From positions 124,001-188,000 of the forward strand of contig NZ_RCFQ01000001.1 in NCBI RefSeq assembly GCF_003665155.1: a stretch of 64,000 nucleotides of DNA. The letters run 5' to 3'. The position numbers and the translations under genes are program-made. Shown one piece after another: positions 18,014-28,386 of the stretch (position 1 is its first letter; every line of letters starts with the position of its first letter). The notes beneath the pieces were generated by a model that worked only from the letters and a program-made list of their open reading frames with translations, made no database searches and was not told where the DNA came from. The DNA comes from Mariprofundus sp. EBB-1. Lineage in GTDB: Bacteria; Pseudomonadota; Zetaproteobacteria; Mariprofundales; Mariprofundaceae.

Positions 18014-19213
18014 ATGGTAAACGATGGGGTGAAAGAGATGATTAAGGCTAAGGCCTTAGCACATGGTTTTGCGCTGTGTCGTATCTCGTCGCCGGTTGTG
18101 GATCAAAAGCATGTGCAGGGATTGCAGCATTGGGTGCAATCCGACATGCAGGCTGATATGGCATGGATGGCGGAAGAGGTGCGTATGCAGCGCCGTATGC
18201 AGCCTGAATCGATGCTGCAAGATGTGCGATCAGTGATTACGGTGGCCATGACCTATTCACCGCCTGCCTACCAACTTGATGAAGCCAATGAGGCAACAGA
18301 GCAGGGTGTGATTTCGGCTTATGCGCACGGCGATGACTATCATGATGTGATGAAAAAACGATTGAAAGCATTGGCCGCTGATCTTGATGTACTGCTTGGT
18401 AAACATGATCAGCGTGTATTTGTGGATACAGCACCGGTTCTGGAGCATGCCCTGGCAGAATCCTCGGGGCTTGGTTGGCAGGGCAAACATTCATTAACCA
18501 TTCATCGCGAGCTGGGTTCATGGTTTTTGCTGGGAGAGATATTTACAACGGCTGAGATTGATGCTGATGAAGCAGCCAACAATCATTGCGGCACATGTTC
18601 AGCCTGTCTCGATGTTTGTCCCACGCAAGCGATTGTTGCGCCCTATGTTGTGGATGCGCGATTGTGTATTTCGTATCTGACGATTGAATTTGATGGTTTT
18701 ATTCCGCATCCACTTCGATCTCTGATGGGCAACCATATTTACGGTTGTGATGACTGCCAAATGGTATGCCCGTGGAATCAGCATGCTGCCAAGGTTGTGT
18801 TGCGCTTGCAGGATCTGAACACTTGGTGTGATCCCCTTACACCGAGGGGGGAGAATCATCTGCCAAATCTTGCTAGCTTGCTGCGACTTGATGATGATGG
18901 TTTCCGGCAGTTGTTTCGTAAATCGCCAATCAAACGTACCAAGCGCGCTGGTTTGTTGCGTAATGTTTGTATCGCGATGGGGAATTCGGGAAATGATCTG
19001 TTTGTGGATGATTTACTGCCTGCACTTACGGATAAAGAAGCGCTGGTCCGAGGCCATGCTGCGTGGGCATTGGGACGATTGAGTTGTGCAGAAAATCATC
19101 AATGTATTAGTGCAGCATTGCAGCATCAACTTGTTGATGAAGTGGATGTTAATGCACGTGAAGAAATTATTTTAACTATAGAATATTTAAGGAGTAAGTA
19201 TGACGATGCCTAA
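18014..19213 (+). CDS. queG: Epoxyqueuosine reductase
   Basis: Cobalamin and iron-sulfur enzyme that reduces epoxyqueuosine to queuosine in tRNA wobble positions; cytoplasmic. Two [4Fe-4S] motifs are clear: CGTCSACLDVCPTQAI and CDDCQMVCPWN. The catalytic-domain segment with LGWQGKHSLTIHRELGSWFLLG is typical. A C-terminal HEAT-like region (LVRGHAAWALGRL) binds tRNA. The frame is open to a GTG at 17969, but homologues begin close to KAKALAHGF, so I favour ATG 18014; GTG 18029 is also possible. Its last 14 bases overlap gph. Confidence 0.93.
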   Translation: MVNDGVKEMIKAKALAHGFALCRISSPVVDQKHVQGLQHWVQSDMQADMAWMAEEVRMQRRMQPESMLQDVRSVITVAMTYSPPAYQLDEANEATEQGVISAYAHGDDYHDVMKKRLKALAADLDVLLGKHDQRVFVDTAPVLEHALAESSGLGWQGKHSLTIHRELGSWFLLGEIFTTAEIDADEAANNHCGTCSACLDVCPTQAIVAPYVVDARLCISYLTIEFDGFIPHPLRSLMGNHIYGCDDCQMVCPWNQHAAKVVLRLQDLNTWCDPLTPRGENHLPNLASLLRLDDDGFRQLFRKSPIKRTKRAGLLRNVCIAMGNSGNDLFVDDLLPALTDKEALVRGHAAWALGRLSCAENHQCISAALQHQLVDEVDVNAREEIILTIEYLRSKYDDA

Positions 19214-19859
19214 GGCTTTTATTTTCGATCTTGATGGAACATTGGTGGATGCACTGCCTGATATTCAGGCCAATGCGAATCGTGCTTTGGAGTCGCTTGG
19301 TTATGATTTGCGTTTGTCTCTGGCCGATACGCAGCCACATGTTGGTGGTGGTGCGCACAAACTAGCCTCTAACGTGCTCGGCTTGCCAATGGAGCATGAT
19401 GAGACAATGGCCTTGTACCATGCCTTTGCAGATATTTATGAGCAGCATCCGGCTGACCATGGTAAAGCCTTTCCCGGTGTGATGCATGTATTGGACACAC
19501 TCAAAGCCAAGGGCATTCCGATGTCGGTTGTGACAGCCAAACCCGCCAAAGCGCGCGTGAAAGTGCTGGATGCGATGGGGCTTACACCTTACCTGACGCT
19601 GGCACTATCACCGGAAGATGGTTTCCCTAAAAAACCTGCGCCGGATATGTTGCTGGAGTGCTGCCGAGCGATGGGTGTGGATGCTGCCGAAACAGTGATG
19701 GTGGGTGATACACGTTTTGATGTGGAAGCAGGTTTTGCTGCACACTGTCAGCATGTGGCATTTGCCGAACATGGTTATCAGGATGTGCCTGCCGAATATG
19801 CTGATCGGGTTGTGCCGCTACCTGCATTTACCGATCTGTTGAAATTACTGGAATCCTGA
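19200..19859 (+). CDS. gph: Phosphoglycolate phosphatase (HAD family)
   Basis: Hydrolyses 2-phosphoglycolate, a product of DNA repair and oxygenase side reactions. HAD motif I is FDLDGTLVDALPDI, motif II is in SVVTAKPAK, and motif IV is MVGDTRFDVEAG. The cap domain and 219-residue length fit Gph. AGGAG stands five bases before the ATG. It overlaps the end of queG by 14 bases, so translation is probably coupled. thiE follows after seven bases. Confidence 0.88.
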   Translation: MTMPKAFIFDLDGTLVDALPDIQANANRALESLGYDLRLSLADTQPHVGGGAHKLASNVLGLPMEHDETMALYHAFADIYEQHPADHGKAFPGVMHVLDTLKAKGIPMSVVTAKPAKARVKVLDAMGLTPYLTLALSPEDGFPKKPAPDMLLECCRAMGVDAAETVMVGDTRFDVEAGFAAHCQHVAFAEHGYQDVPAEYADRVVPLPAFTDLLKLLES

Positions 19860-19866
19860 TCAGCAA

Positions 19867-20502
19867 ATGAAAGCAACAGACATGCATGGAGTCTATGCCA
19901 TATTACCGGCAGATCTGGAAAGCGCAGATCTGTTAGAGAAAGCGGAAGCGGCGTTAAAAGGGGGGGTGAAAACCCTCCAGTTCCGTGATAAAAAACAGGG
20001 GTATAAGCGTCAACTAAAACGTGCCAAAGCATTGCGTCAGTTAACGCGTGCCTATGGTGCGCTGTTGATCATCAATGATTCAGTGGCTCTGGCGCAGGAT
20101 GCCGAGGCTGATGGTGTGCATTTGGGGCGTGATGATGCACCGAATCTTGTCCAGTTGAGAGTGCAGGTAGGTGATGATTTTATCATTGGTATTACCTGTC
20201 GTGCTGACGCTGCTTTTGCAACATCGGCGCTCAAGGATGGTGCTGATTATGTCTCCTTTGGTGCTGTGTGGGCGACCACATCCAAGTCTGAAGTGCCGGT
20301 TATCGGTCTGCCGCGCTTAATGAAAGCGCGCCAGATGTTTCCCGATGCGCATATCTGTGCCATTGGTGGCATTGATGCAGACAATCTCGCTGAGATTAAG
20401 GCTGCCGGAGCTGATTGTGCGGCGGTGATTTCCGGCCTGTTTGCGGCGGAAGATATCGAAGCGGAAGCAGTACGATTGATTGCTATCTGGGGTAATGGAT
20501 GA
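19867..20502 (+). CDS. thiE: Thiamine-phosphate synthase
   Basis: Joins HMP pyrophosphate and the thiazole phosphate to give thiamine phosphate. TIM-barrel motifs are TLQFRDKK, LLIINDSVALA, ADGVHLGRDD, IGITCR, the diphosphate loop SFGAVWATTSKSE and ICAIGGID. The 211 residues match the family. A GTVFPT-like loop is altered to GAVWATTS, still within the range for ThiE. It overlaps thiD by an ATGA junction, forming a thiED pair. No TPP riboswitch was seen upstream. Confidence 0.93.
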   Translation: MKATDMHGVYAILPADLESADLLEKAEAALKGGVKTLQFRDKKQGYKRQLKRAKALRQLTRAYGALLIINDSVALAQDAEADGVHLGRDDAPNLVQLRVQVGDDFIIGITCRADAAFATSALKDGADYVSFGAVWATTSKSEVPVIGLPRLMKARQMFPDAHICAIGGIDADNLAEIKAAGADCAAVISGLFAAEDIEAEAVRLIAIWGNG

Positions 20503-21266
20503 ATCAACACAGGGGCATGAATCAAAGCACGGATGAGAAAAGAGCTGTTTGCCTTACCATTGGCGGTTCTGACTCCTGCGGTGGTGCAGGCATTCAGGCT
20601 GACTTACGAGTATTTGCATCGCTGGGCTTGCATGGCTGTTCTGCGACCACTGCCTTAACGGCACAGAACCCTGCCAATATCAGTAGAATTGAAGCGGTTT
20701 CATTGGCGCAATTGGATGCTGAAATACATGCCGTATTTGATTATTACGATGTGGTGGCTGTGAAAACAGGTATGCTGTTTAGTGTTGAACATATCGCGCT
20801 GGTGTCTGCATTATTGCATGAACTGCATGCCGGTCTTCTGGTTGTTGATCCGGTGATGATCTCCAGCAGTGGAAAACGGCTGTTACAAGATGGGGCTATT
20901 GATACACTTCAACATGCGTTGCTGCCGATGGCTACACTGATTACCCCGAACCTGGATGAAGCAGCCGTATTACTGGGAGCGCCTGTCACTGATCCTGCGC
21001 GTGATGCATGCGCATTAAGGGAACGCTTGGGCTGTGCTGTCTTGTTAAAAGGCGGGCATGCGGATACTACGCATTTGAGTGATGTGCTGTGTGATGCGGA
21101 TGGAACGATTCATAGCTTTAATCATCCACGTCAGAGCTGGTCAGCACATCAAAGGCACGGTACCGGTTGCCGCTTGGCATCTGCTATGACCGGGCATCTG
21201 GCGCTTGGCTTGCCTCTGGAGATAGCTGCCCGGCAAGCGATTGATTATTTGCAGGCGGCTTCATAG
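20499..21266 (+). CDS. thiD: Hydroxymethylpyrimidine/phosphomethylpyrimidine kinase
   Basis: Phosphorylates HMP and HMP-P to the pyrophosphate used by ThiE. Ribokinase-fold motifs are LTIGGSDSCGGAGIQADL, ALTAQNP, VVDPVMISSSGKRLL, LITPNLDEAAVLLG, the anion hole LLKGGHAD and the catalytic HGTGCRLASAM, where most relatives have GTGCTLS. The 255 residues fit. The ATG overlaps the thiE stop; an alternative ATG lies six codons in. Confidence 0.93.
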   Translation: MNQHRGMNQSTDEKRAVCLTIGGSDSCGGAGIQADLRVFASLGLHGCSATTALTAQNPANISRIEAVSLAQLDAEIHAVFDYYDVVAVKTGMLFSVEHIALVSALLHELHAGLLVVDPVMISSSGKRLLQDGAIDTLQHALLPMATLITPNLDEAAVLLGAPVTDPARDACALRERLGCAVLLKGGHADTTHLSDVLCDADGTIHSFNHPRQSWSAHQRHGTGCRLASAMTGHLALGLPLEIAARQAIDYLQAAS

Positions 21267-21375
21267 CCACAGCGTATCTGTTTCGTTGGACTATCAATCA
21301 CAATATCGTCATGATTTTCTTTTATTGGGTACATTGGGATACTATTTCATTATTTTGAATGAAAGGGGATAAGCT

Positions 21376-22356
21376 ATGCGTTGGTCAGCAGCTCAGAAAA
21401 TCAATAAATCAACTATTCATCGAAAAAAAATTACCGTTGTAGGGGCTGGCAATGTTGGCGCTACGGCAGCTTTTTTAGCCGCTCAGAAAGAGATGGCAAA
21501 TATTATGATGATCGATGTCATGGAGGGCGTGCCTCAGGGTAAGGCGCTCGATATGTTTGAGTCATCACCCATTCAGGGCTTTGATTCCTATGTGGAAGGC
21601 ACACAGGATTATGCCGATACGGCCAATTCCGATTTGGTAATCATTACAGCAGGTATTGCGCGCAAACCGGGCATGAGCCGCGATGATCTGCTCAGTATTA
21701 ATGTGAAAATTGTATCTGAAGTAACGCGCAATATCGTCAAATACTCTCCTAATTGTATTATTCTGGTGGTGACCAATCCTCTCGATGCCATGGTGTATAC
21801 TGCTCTGAAAGTGTCCGGTTTTCCCAAACATAGGGTTATTGGTATGGCCGGCGTACTCGATTCAGCGCGTATGCGTGCGTTTATTGCTGAGGAATTAGAG
21901 GTTTCCATTGAAAATGTTGGAGCCTGTGTATTGGGCGGTCATGGCGATACCATGGTTCCTTTGCCGCGTTACTGCACCATGGCAGGGATTCCCATCACTG
22001 AACTCATAGATGCAGAACGGGTGCAGGCTATATGTGATCGTACGGCTAATGGTGGTGCAGAAATTGTCGGTTATCTGAAAACGGGTTCTGCTTTTTATGC
22101 ACCCGGTGCATCCGTTGTTCAAATGGCTGAAGCGATTATCAAAGATAAAAAACAGATACTGCCCTGTGCCGCTTATTTAGAAGGGGAATATGGTATTAAT
22201 GGTTATTATCTGGGTGTGCCATGTAAACTCGGGGGTAGTGGTTTGGAATCCATCATTGAGCTGGATTTAACAAAACAAGAGCGTGGTGCATTGCATCAGT
22301 CGATGCTGGCAGTCAAAGATCTGGTCAAAACAATTGATGCATTTGGCTATTTTTAG
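21376..22356 (+). CDS. mdh: Malate dehydrogenase (LDH-type)
   Basis: NAD-dependent interconversion of malate and oxaloacetate in the TCA cycle. The Rossmann motif is [12 protein letters not shown]. The substrate loop [13 protein letters not shown] has Arg, not the Gln of lactate dehydrogenases, at the discriminating position. The catalytic histidine is in [11 protein letters not shown]. The 326 residues include an N-terminal extension of about 18, supported by the AAAGGGG ribosome site. This LDH-like MDH differs from the E. coli type. sucC follows after 55 bases, so the three TCA genes probably form an operon. Confidence 0.94.
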   Translation: MRWSAAQKINKSTIHRKKITVVGAGNVGATAAFLAAQKEMANIMMIDVMEGVPQGKALDMFESSPIQGFDSYVEGTQDYADTANSDLVIITAGIARKPGMSRDDLLSINVKIVSEVTRNIVKYSPNCIILVVTNPLDAMVYTALKVSGFPKHRVIGMAGVLDSARMRAFIAEELEVSIENVGACVLGGHGDTMVPLPRYCTMAGIPITELIDAERVQAICDRTANGGAEIVGYLKTGSAFYAPGASVVQMAEAIIKDKKQILPCAAYLEGEYGINGYYLGVPCKLGGSGLESIIELDLTKQERGALHQSMLAVKDLVKTIDAFGYF

Positions 22357-22411
22357 TTGCATCCGGCGTATGATAAATGGTTGAACATGTTTAAAAAATT
22401 GAGGTTATTAA

Positions 22412-23635
22412 ATGAACATTCATGAGTATCAGGCTAAGGCGCTGCTGGCCGAATTTTCTGTGCCGGTTCCCAAGGGCATTGTGGCGATGTCAGTGGCCGA
22501 GGCGGTCGCTGCTGCCACATCGCTGGCTGGCGATATCTGGGTAGTGAAAGCACAGATTCATGCCGGTGGTCGTGGCAAGGCTGGTGGTGTGCGTGTGTGT
22601 CGGTCTCTACAGGAAGTGGAATCGGTCGCTGATGCCCTGTTGGGTTCGATATTGGTAACCAAACAAACAGGTGAAGCAGGCAAACAGGTGAACAGGCTGT
22701 ATGTTGAAGAGGGCCTGGATATTGATCGTGAATTTTACCTGAGTCTACTGGTGGATAGAGAGACCGAATCGATTGCCTTTGTTGTCAGCCCAGCCGGTGG
22801 CATGGATATTGAACAGGTTGCAGCAGATACCCCGGATCAGATTATGACCGTAAAGATTGCCGGTGATGCGGTGTCGGTAACAGAGAGTGGGCGTATGGCT
22901 GCCAAGCTTGGTTTGGGCAGTGATCAATTGGAGGCGTTCCATACACTGACATCAAATGTGCATCGCATGTTCCGTCAGACAGATGCTGCCATGCTGGAGT
23001 TAAATCCATTACTGCTTACACAATCGGGTCAACTCATCGCCCTGGATGCCAAGTTTGTGCTGGATGATAACGCGCTCTACCGTCAACCTGCTATTGCTGA
23101 ACTACGTGATCTGGATGAAGAAGATCCGCGTGAAACCGAGGCATCGCGGTTTGGTTTGAATTATATCGCCCTGGATGGACATATCGGCTGCATGGTTAAT
23201 GGTGCAGGGCTTGCGATGGCCTCCATGGATATTATTCAATTGAAAGGTGGAAAACCGGCCAATTTCCTGGACGTTGGTGGCGGGGTTACGGTTGATGCTG
23301 TCTGTGAAGCCTTTAAACTGCTATTCAGTGATGAGCATGTCAAAGCGGTACTGGTGAATATTTTCGGTGGTATTGTACGTTGTGATATTATTGCCAATGG
23401 TTTGCTTGAAGCGATTAAAACCCATCCCATGCGCGTGCCGGTGGTGATGCGTCTGGTTGGTACCAATGAAAAAGAGGGCAGGGCGATTGTGAAAGATGCA
23501 GGCTTAGATGTGCGTTGGGCAGAGGATCTGGATCAGGCAGCAGAATTTGCAGTAGCTGCAGCACAGTGGGAGCAAGCATCGCTGTCCCGATGTGCGGTAG
23601 ATCAATCAGATCAAACAGGTCGAGGTTTAACATGA
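22412..23635 (+). CDS. sucC: Succinate-CoA ligase, beta subunit
   Basis: Works with SucD to convert succinyl-CoA to succinate with formation of ATP or GTP. The ATP-grasp domain starts [15 protein letters not shown] and has [17 protein letters not shown] and LELNPLL. The C-terminal ligase domain has the [20 protein letters not shown] stretch and [10 protein letters not shown]. It is 407 residues against the usual 388, with a polar C-terminal tail of about 18 residues that sits in the overlap region before sucD. The stop overlaps the sucD ATG by four bases. Confidence 0.95.
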   Translation: MNIHEYQAKALLAEFSVPVPKGIVAMSVAEAVAAATSLAGDIWVVKAQIHAGGRGKAGGVRVCRSLQEVESVADALLGSILVTKQTGEAGKQVNRLYVEEGLDIDREFYLSLLVDRETESIAFVVSPAGGMDIEQVAADTPDQIMTVKIAGDAVSVTESGRMAAKLGLGSDQLEAFHTLTSNVHRMFRQTDAAMLELNPLLLTQSGQLIALDAKFVLDDNALYRQPAIAELRDLDEEDPRETEASRFGLNYIALDGHIGCMVNGAGLAMASMDIIQLKGGKPANFLDVGGGVTVDAVCEAFKLLFSDEHVKAVLVNIFGGIVRCDIIANGLLEAIKTHPMRVPVVMRLVGTNEKEGRAIVKDAGLDVRWAEDLDQAAEFAVAAAQWEQASLSRCAVDQSDQTGRGLT

Positions 23636-24501
23636 GCGTACTATTGGATCGTCATACACGCGTTATTTGCCAGGGATTTACGGGCAAACAGGGCAGTTTT
23701 CATTCCGAACAGATGATCGCTTATGGCACCAGCTTTGTTGGCGGTGTCACACCGGGTAAAGGTGGTCAACGCCATCTTGAGCGTCCGGTATTTGATAGTG
23801 TAGCAGATGCTGTTGAGCAAGAGGGTGCAGAAGCAACGGTGATTTTTGTACCGCCACGTTTTGCGGCCGATGCCATTGTTGAAGCAGCGAATGCAGGGAT
23901 TAAACTGATCTGCTGCATTACCGAAGGTATTCCGGTGCAGGATATGTTGCGTGTGAAACAACAGATTGCCAATATGGATTGTACGCTGATCGGGCCGAAC
24001 TGTCCGGGTATCATCACACCGGGCGAAGCCAAGATTGGTATTATGCCGGGCCATATTCATCTACCGGGCCGTATCGGAGTCATTTCAAGATCGGGCACGT
24101 TAACCTATGAAGCTGTTGCGCAACTAACTTCTACAGGTTTGGGACAAAGCACCTGTATCGGTATGGGTGGAGACCCGATTCATGGCATGGACTTTATTGA
24201 TGCGTTAAAACTGTTCGAAGCCGATGATCAAACCGAAGGGGTAGTGATGATCGGAGAGATTGGTGGTTCGGATGAAGAACATGCCGCTGCTTATATTCGT
24301 GATCATTTTTCTAAACCAGTGGTCGCATTTATCGCTGGAGCGACAGCTCCAAAAGGTAAACGCATGGGCCATGCAGGAGCCATAATTTCCGGAGGAAAAG
24401 GTACGGCAGAAGCGAAATTTACCGCGCTGGAAACAGCCGGTGTCGCCATTGAACACAATCCAACCTTGTTGGGTAAACGTATGCTCGCATTGCTCGGTTG
24501 A
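23632..24501 (+). CDS. sucD: Succinate-CoA ligase, alpha subunit
   Basis: Carries the phosphohistidine and the CoA-binding domain. The start is the ATG in the ATGA overlap with sucC; a longer open frame upstream inside sucC is not coding. It begins [20 protein letters not shown], then [13 protein letters not shown] and [32 protein letters not shown] is the family signature. The active-site histidine is in [17 protein letters not shown]. 289 residues, full length. Confidence 0.95.
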   Translation: MSVLLDRHTRVICQGFTGKQGSFHSEQMIAYGTSFVGGVTPGKGGQRHLERPVFDSVADAVEQEGAEATVIFVPPRFAADAIVEAANAGIKLICCITEGIPVQDMLRVKQQIANMDCTLIGPNCPGIITPGEAKIGIMPGHIHLPGRIGVISRSGTLTYEAVAQLTSTGLGQSTCIGMGGDPIHGMDFIDALKLFEADDQTEGVVMIGEIGGSDEEHAAAYIRDHFSKPVVAFIAGATAPKGKRMGHAGAIISGGKGTAEAKFTALETAGVAIEHNPTLLGKRMLALLG

Positions 24502-24568
24502 TAGTGTAGATGCTTATGGGGTGGGCGTAGTGCGAATGACTGTGATGTGTGATGGCTTGTTTTAACAG

Positions 24569-26065
24569 ATGATTGCATGTCATGAGTGTGATGCACTGCA
24601 TCATCTTCAATCACTGCCCGAGCATGCTAAAGCGCATTGTTCATGCTGTGATGCGCTCTTATATGAGCATGTCTCTTCACAAGCAGTACATCATAATCTG
24701 GCCCTGCAATTCACTGCGTTGCTGTTATTTGTCATGGCCAATACATTTCCATTTATGTCATTAAAACTGGCGGGCAGGGTGGAAACGGATCATTTACTAT
24801 CCGGCCCCCTGGCGCTGTTTGATACTGGCATGAATGATATTGGTCTATTGGTTTTATTGACCAGTATTGTATTTCCACTGCTAACCATGCTTGCTTCGCT
24901 ATATCTGCTGGTGCCTGCATCACTGGGTTTACGTGCTCCGGCTATGGCATCTGTTTTTCGCCTGGTGCAGCACCTGATGCCATGGAGCCTGCTGGGTGTG
25001 TTTATGCTGGCTGTATTGATTGCTATCGTAAAATTACTTGATTTGGCAGAGATCGAAGTTGGTGTTGCCATGATGGCGTATGCGGCTCTCTTACCCGTGA
25101 GTGTGTTGGCGATGCAGGGTATGAATAGTGGGCTGTTCTGGCCGCATCAACTACATGAAGGCGCGAACATTGATGCGCCGCGCGATGGTTTAGGTCGCGC
25201 CTTGAATCGCGGGCGCTTGCATTGCCATACATGCTCACTGTTGGTGTTGCGACCCAAGTTGAAATCATCGTCGCATGAAGAAGCACATTGTCCGCGTTGT
25301 CACGACATTCTTCATGCCCGTAAGCCGAATAGCATAGCCCGCACCTGGGCCTTGTTGATTGCGGCAACTATCCTGCTTTTCCCTGCAAATATATTGCCGA
25401 TTATGACGGTAACCCAGTTAGGGCAAGGTGAGCCTAGTACGATTTTAGCGGGTGTAGAACACCTCATAAAGGCTGGCATGTGGCATCTGGGTTTGATTGT
25501 GTTTTTTGCCAGTATCATGGTGCCAGTGAGTAAATTGCTGACCTTGGTGTTTTTGTTGCTTTCTCTACACTTTAAATCCTTATGGCGCCCTTATGATCGC
25601 ACGCGTTTGTTTCGCATGACAGAAATGATCGGCTCTTGGTCTATGGTCGATATTTTTGTGATTGGCATTTTAACTTCGTTGGTCAGTATGGATGCATTGG
25701 CTTCAATCGAGCCGGGCATTGCAGCCAGCTATTTTGCCGCATCGGTGGTGTTGACGATGATGGCTGCACAGAGCTTTGATCCGCGTCTGATTTGGGATGG
25801 TATTGACCGGGATGGTATTGATCGGGATGGGATCGAACGGGATGGGATCGAACGGGATGGTATTGACAGGGATGGTATTGACAGGGATGGGATCGAACGG
25901 GATGGGATTGATCGGGATGGGATTGACCGGGATGGGATTGACCGGGATAAGATCGACGAAGCTAAGGCTCAAGAGAGGGAACACCTGAATGAACATGAAG
26001 AAACATCGGGAGAGCAGTTATTGATGCAGCAACATGGTCCAAGGTCGGAGCAGTCGCATGGGTAA
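24569..26065 (+). CDS. pqiA: PqiA-like membrane protein with C-terminal DGI(D/E)R repeats
   Basis: Inner-membrane partner of the MCE protein PqiB in lipid transport between membranes. Two PqiA modules are visible, each starting with a zinc-ribbon (CHEC..CSCC near the N-terminus; CHTC..CPRC near 215-240) and followed by four transmembrane segments. The core ends at about 408. Ten perfect or near-perfect copies of the pentapeptide DGI(D/E)R follow, then a charged tail to residue 498. That tail is not part of the family and should lie in the cytoplasm. The gene overlaps pqiB by eight bases. sucD ends 67 bases upstream. Confidence 0.88.
   Translation: MIACHECDALHHLQSLPEHAKAHCSCCDALLYEHVSSQAVHHNLALQFTALLLFVMANTFPFMSLKLAGRVETDHLLSGPLALFDTGMNDIGLLVLLTSIVFPLLTMLASLYLLVPASLGLRAPAMASVFRLVQHLMPWSLLGVFMLAVLIAIVKLLDLAEIEVGVAMMAYAALLPVSVLAMQGMNSGLFWPHQLHEGANIDAPRDGLGRALNRGRLHCHTCSLLVLRPKLKSSSHEEAHCPRCHDILHARKPNSIARTWALLIAATILLFPANILPIMTVTQLGQGEPSTILAGVEHLIKAGMWHLGLIVFFASIMVPVSKLLTLVFLLLSLHFKSLWRPYDRTRLFRMTEMIGSWSMVDIFVIGILTSLVSMDALASIEPGIAASYFAASVVLTMMAAQSFDPRLIWDGIDRDGIDRDGIERDGIERDGIDRDGIDRDGIERDGIDRDGIDRDGIDRDKIDEAKAQEREHLNEHEETSGEQLLMQQHGPRSEQSHG
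25796..25945 (+). repeat. In-frame 15-bp minisatellite in pqiA
   Basis: Ten tandem 15-bp units encode DGIDR or DGIER, with a degenerate eleventh (DKIDE) after. Units differ by a few synonymous or Asp/Glu changes, as expected for slippage and recombination. A change in copy number would keep the reading frame and only lengthen or shorten the tail. Confidence 0.95.
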
Positions 26066-27755
26066 GCAGGAAAATCACACTGAGATGGCGGGTGATGGTC
26101 AGGCTGTAGTGAAAATGCCAAGCCGTTTTTCAATGGTATGGTTGATTCCTGTTTTGACCTTGTGCATTGGCCTTTGGCTTATTGTGAAAACTATTTCAGA
26201 ACAAGGCCCTGAAATTACCATTAGTATGAAAACAGCCAATGGCATAGAGGCCGGTAAAACGCCCATTAAATATAAAGATGTGAAAATCGGAATGGTTGAA
26301 GCATTAAAATTTACGAAGGATTTCAAGCATGTGGTGTTAACGGCACGCTTAAACCCTGATGCAGAATCATTCTTGCATCGGGATACCCTCTTTTGGGTAG
26401 TGCGCCCACAACTGAGTTTACGCGGTGTTTCCGGTTTGGGTACGCTGGTCAGTGGCTCTTATATCGAGATTGATCCCGGTCATGGTTCACCGCAATACCA
26501 TTTTAAGGCTCTGGATTCCGCTCCCATTGTAAAATCGGATTCAGATGGTGTGCGCGTGACACTGTTATCCGATAAGTTGGGATCTTTGGATGTTGGCTCT
26601 CCGGTCTATTATCAGGGTATTCAGGCCGGTGAAGTGCTTGGTTATGAACTATCCAATGATAAACATAGTATTTTTGTTCATGCCTTTGTGCGCTCGCCAT
26701 ACGATGGTTTAGTGCATGGTAATAGCCATTTCTGGAATGTCAGTGGTATTGATCTGACCATGGGTGCTGATGGCGTGCAACTGCGCACCACGTCACTGCA
26801 ATCGATGCTGTATGGCGGCATTGCCTTTGATTCACAGAAAAAAGCAGATAGTCCGCTTGAAGATGCGGAGGATCTCGTCTTTACCTTGTATAAAAATTAC
26901 GATGAAATTATTGCTAAAACCTATACGAGAAAAATTCGTTTTGTGGTCTATTTTGAGAAATCGGTGCGTGGCTTGAATGTGAATGCGCCGGTGGAATTTA
27001 AAGGTATTCAGGTCGGTAAGGTTGTAGATGTGCGGCTGGAATTCAATCGTGCTGATGTCAGTTTTCGTATCCCTGTGATCATAGAAATCGAGCCGGAACG
27101 GATCGTGGAAAACAACGAGGGGGCCGACAGTACATCGGATCAGGTATTGGCCAGACTGGTGGCGCGTGGGCTGCGGGCCCAATTGGAAACTGGCAGTTTA
27201 CTAACAGGAAAACTGTTTGTATCACTGGATATGCATCCTGATACACCGATTCGTTTGTTGGCTGATGGACGCAGTGAATTACCTGAGATTCCGTCTATTG
27301 CCGGTGGTTTTGATCAAATCACAACATCACTGCAGAGTATTTTGACCAAGCTGGATAAAGTGAAAACCGATAAGATCGGTGAGGATCTGGCCAGTCTGGT
27401 GCATAGCAGTAATAATTTAATCAATGGTTCCGCCACCAAAGAATCGATTGCTGATTTGCGCGCTTCGCTGAGTGCATTCCGGCATGTGATTGAATCATTG
27501 GATCAGCATGCTGAACCGATGGCGGATAATCTGGATAAAGCGTTGAATTCAGGGCGCAGTACTTTGGAGCAGGCTGAAAAAACGCTGCGCAGTATTAATG
27601 ACACACTGGATCCGGCATCGCCACTGCAATATAGAGTGAATCAATTGAGTCAGGACTTGTCGGACATGGCGCGTGCGATCCGATCATTTGTTGATCTGCT
27701 TGAGCGTCATCCCAACGCCGTGTTGTTTGGTAAACCAAAATCAGGAGAGCAATAA
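26058..27755 (+). CDS. pqiB: PqiB-like MCE-domain protein
   Basis: Predicted to be anchored in the inner membrane and to form a periplasmic hollow needle or tube for lipids. One transmembrane helix (about 23-42, MVWLIPVLTLCIGLWLIVK) is followed by three MCE domains at about 47-140, 165-225 and 285-385. The first has GIEAGKTPIKYKDVKIGMVE. Long helices near the C-terminus (SIADLRASLSAFRHVIES) would form the needle. The 565 residues are close to E. coli PqiB. The ATG lies inside the end of pqiA (overlap 8). pqiC follows with overlapping codons. Confidence 0.92.
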   Translation: MGKQENHTEMAGDGQAVVKMPSRFSMVWLIPVLTLCIGLWLIVKTISEQGPEITISMKTANGIEAGKTPIKYKDVKIGMVEALKFTKDFKHVVLTARLNPDAESFLHRDTLFWVVRPQLSLRGVSGLGTLVSGSYIEIDPGHGSPQYHFKALDSAPIVKSDSDGVRVTLLSDKLGSLDVGSPVYYQGIQAGEVLGYELSNDKHSIFVHAFVRSPYDGLVHGNSHFWNVSGIDLTMGADGVQLRTTSLQSMLYGGIAFDSQKKADSPLEDAEDLVFTLYKNYDEIIAKTYTRKIRFVVYFEKSVRGLNVNAPVEFKGIQVGKVVDVRLEFNRADVSFRIPVIIEIEPERIVENNEGADSTSDQVLARLVARGLRAQLETGSLLTGKLFVSLDMHPDTPIRLLADGRSELPEIPSIAGGFDQITTSLQSILTKLDKVKTDKIGEDLASLVHSSNNLINGSATKESIADLRASLSAFRHVIESLDQHAEPMADNLDKALNSGRSTLEQAEKTLRSINDTLDPASPLQYRVNQLSQDLSDMARAIRSFVDLLERHPNAVLFGKPKSGEQ

Positions 27756-28381
27756 TGAGAGCCTTGTATCATCGTGACGTACGCTATCTGTTGTCCTTTT
27801 TGTTTATCATGATTGTAGCCGGATGCAGTTCCACGCCAACCCAATATTATGTGTTGAATACAGTCGCTTCTGTGCAGCAGAACAGCAGCAGTGATGCATC
27901 TGACACAGCCACCAAGCATCAGCTTGCCATCAGGCAACTGGAGATTCCCCGTTATCTGGATCGCCCTCGCATCGTGAGTAGGGATGCAGAGAATCATCTC
28001 CGCATCGCTGAATATCATCAGTGGGGCGGGCGACTGCGGGATGATGTTGCCCGCACCTTGAGTGATGATCTGGCTGAATATCTGGATTCGATGAGTGTGA
28101 TCACGGCACCATTTCCAGGCTCTATGCATGCGGATATTTCATTGTTGATTGATATTCGACAATTTGAACGACTGGCGGATGGACGCGTTCATTTGAAAGT
28201 GCGTTGGCATATTCAGCAGACAGGCAAGCAATCACAGAGTTACTTTCATCATATAATCAGTGAAACCAATGTCTCTGAACACGACTATGCCGCGATGGCG
28301 GGAGCAATGTCGCAACTGCTGGCTACCTTGTCTGAGAAAATGGCGATAGAAATTAAGCGCCTTGCAGAGCTGGATAGATAA
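27755..28381 (+). CDS. pqiC: PqiC-like ABC-type transport auxiliary lipoprotein
   Basis: Outer-membrane lipoprotein expected to receive the PqiB conduit. The signal peptide ends in the lipobox IVAGC. The mature part starts SSTPTQYYVLNTV, characteristic of PqiC/MlaD auxiliary lipoproteins. RQLEIPRYLDRPRIVSR and YHQWGGRLRDDVARTLSDDL are strong family motifs. 208 residues. The start overlaps the end of pqiB, and the LolA-like gene follows after five bases, so pqiABC and the next two genes look like one operon. Confidence 0.92.
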   Translation: MRALYHRDVRYLLSFLFIMIVAGCSSTPTQYYVLNTVASVQQNSSSDASDTATKHQLAIRQLEIPRYLDRPRIVSRDAENHLRIAEYHQWGGRLRDDVARTLSDDLAEYLDSMSVITAPFPGSMHADISLLIDIRQFERLADGRVHLKVRWHIQQTGKQSQSYFHHIISETNVSEHDYAAMAGAMSQLLATLSEKMAIEIKRLAELDR

Positions 28382-28386
28382 TCATC

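Noticed and set aside
19800-19870. TPP riboswitch ahead of thiE
   Set aside because: Only seven bases separate gph and thiE, and no thi-box motif is visible.
25796-25945. Pentapeptide repeat protein fold
   Set aside because: The DGI(D/E)R units do not follow the A(D/N)LxX pattern needed for the pentapeptide-repeat beta helix.
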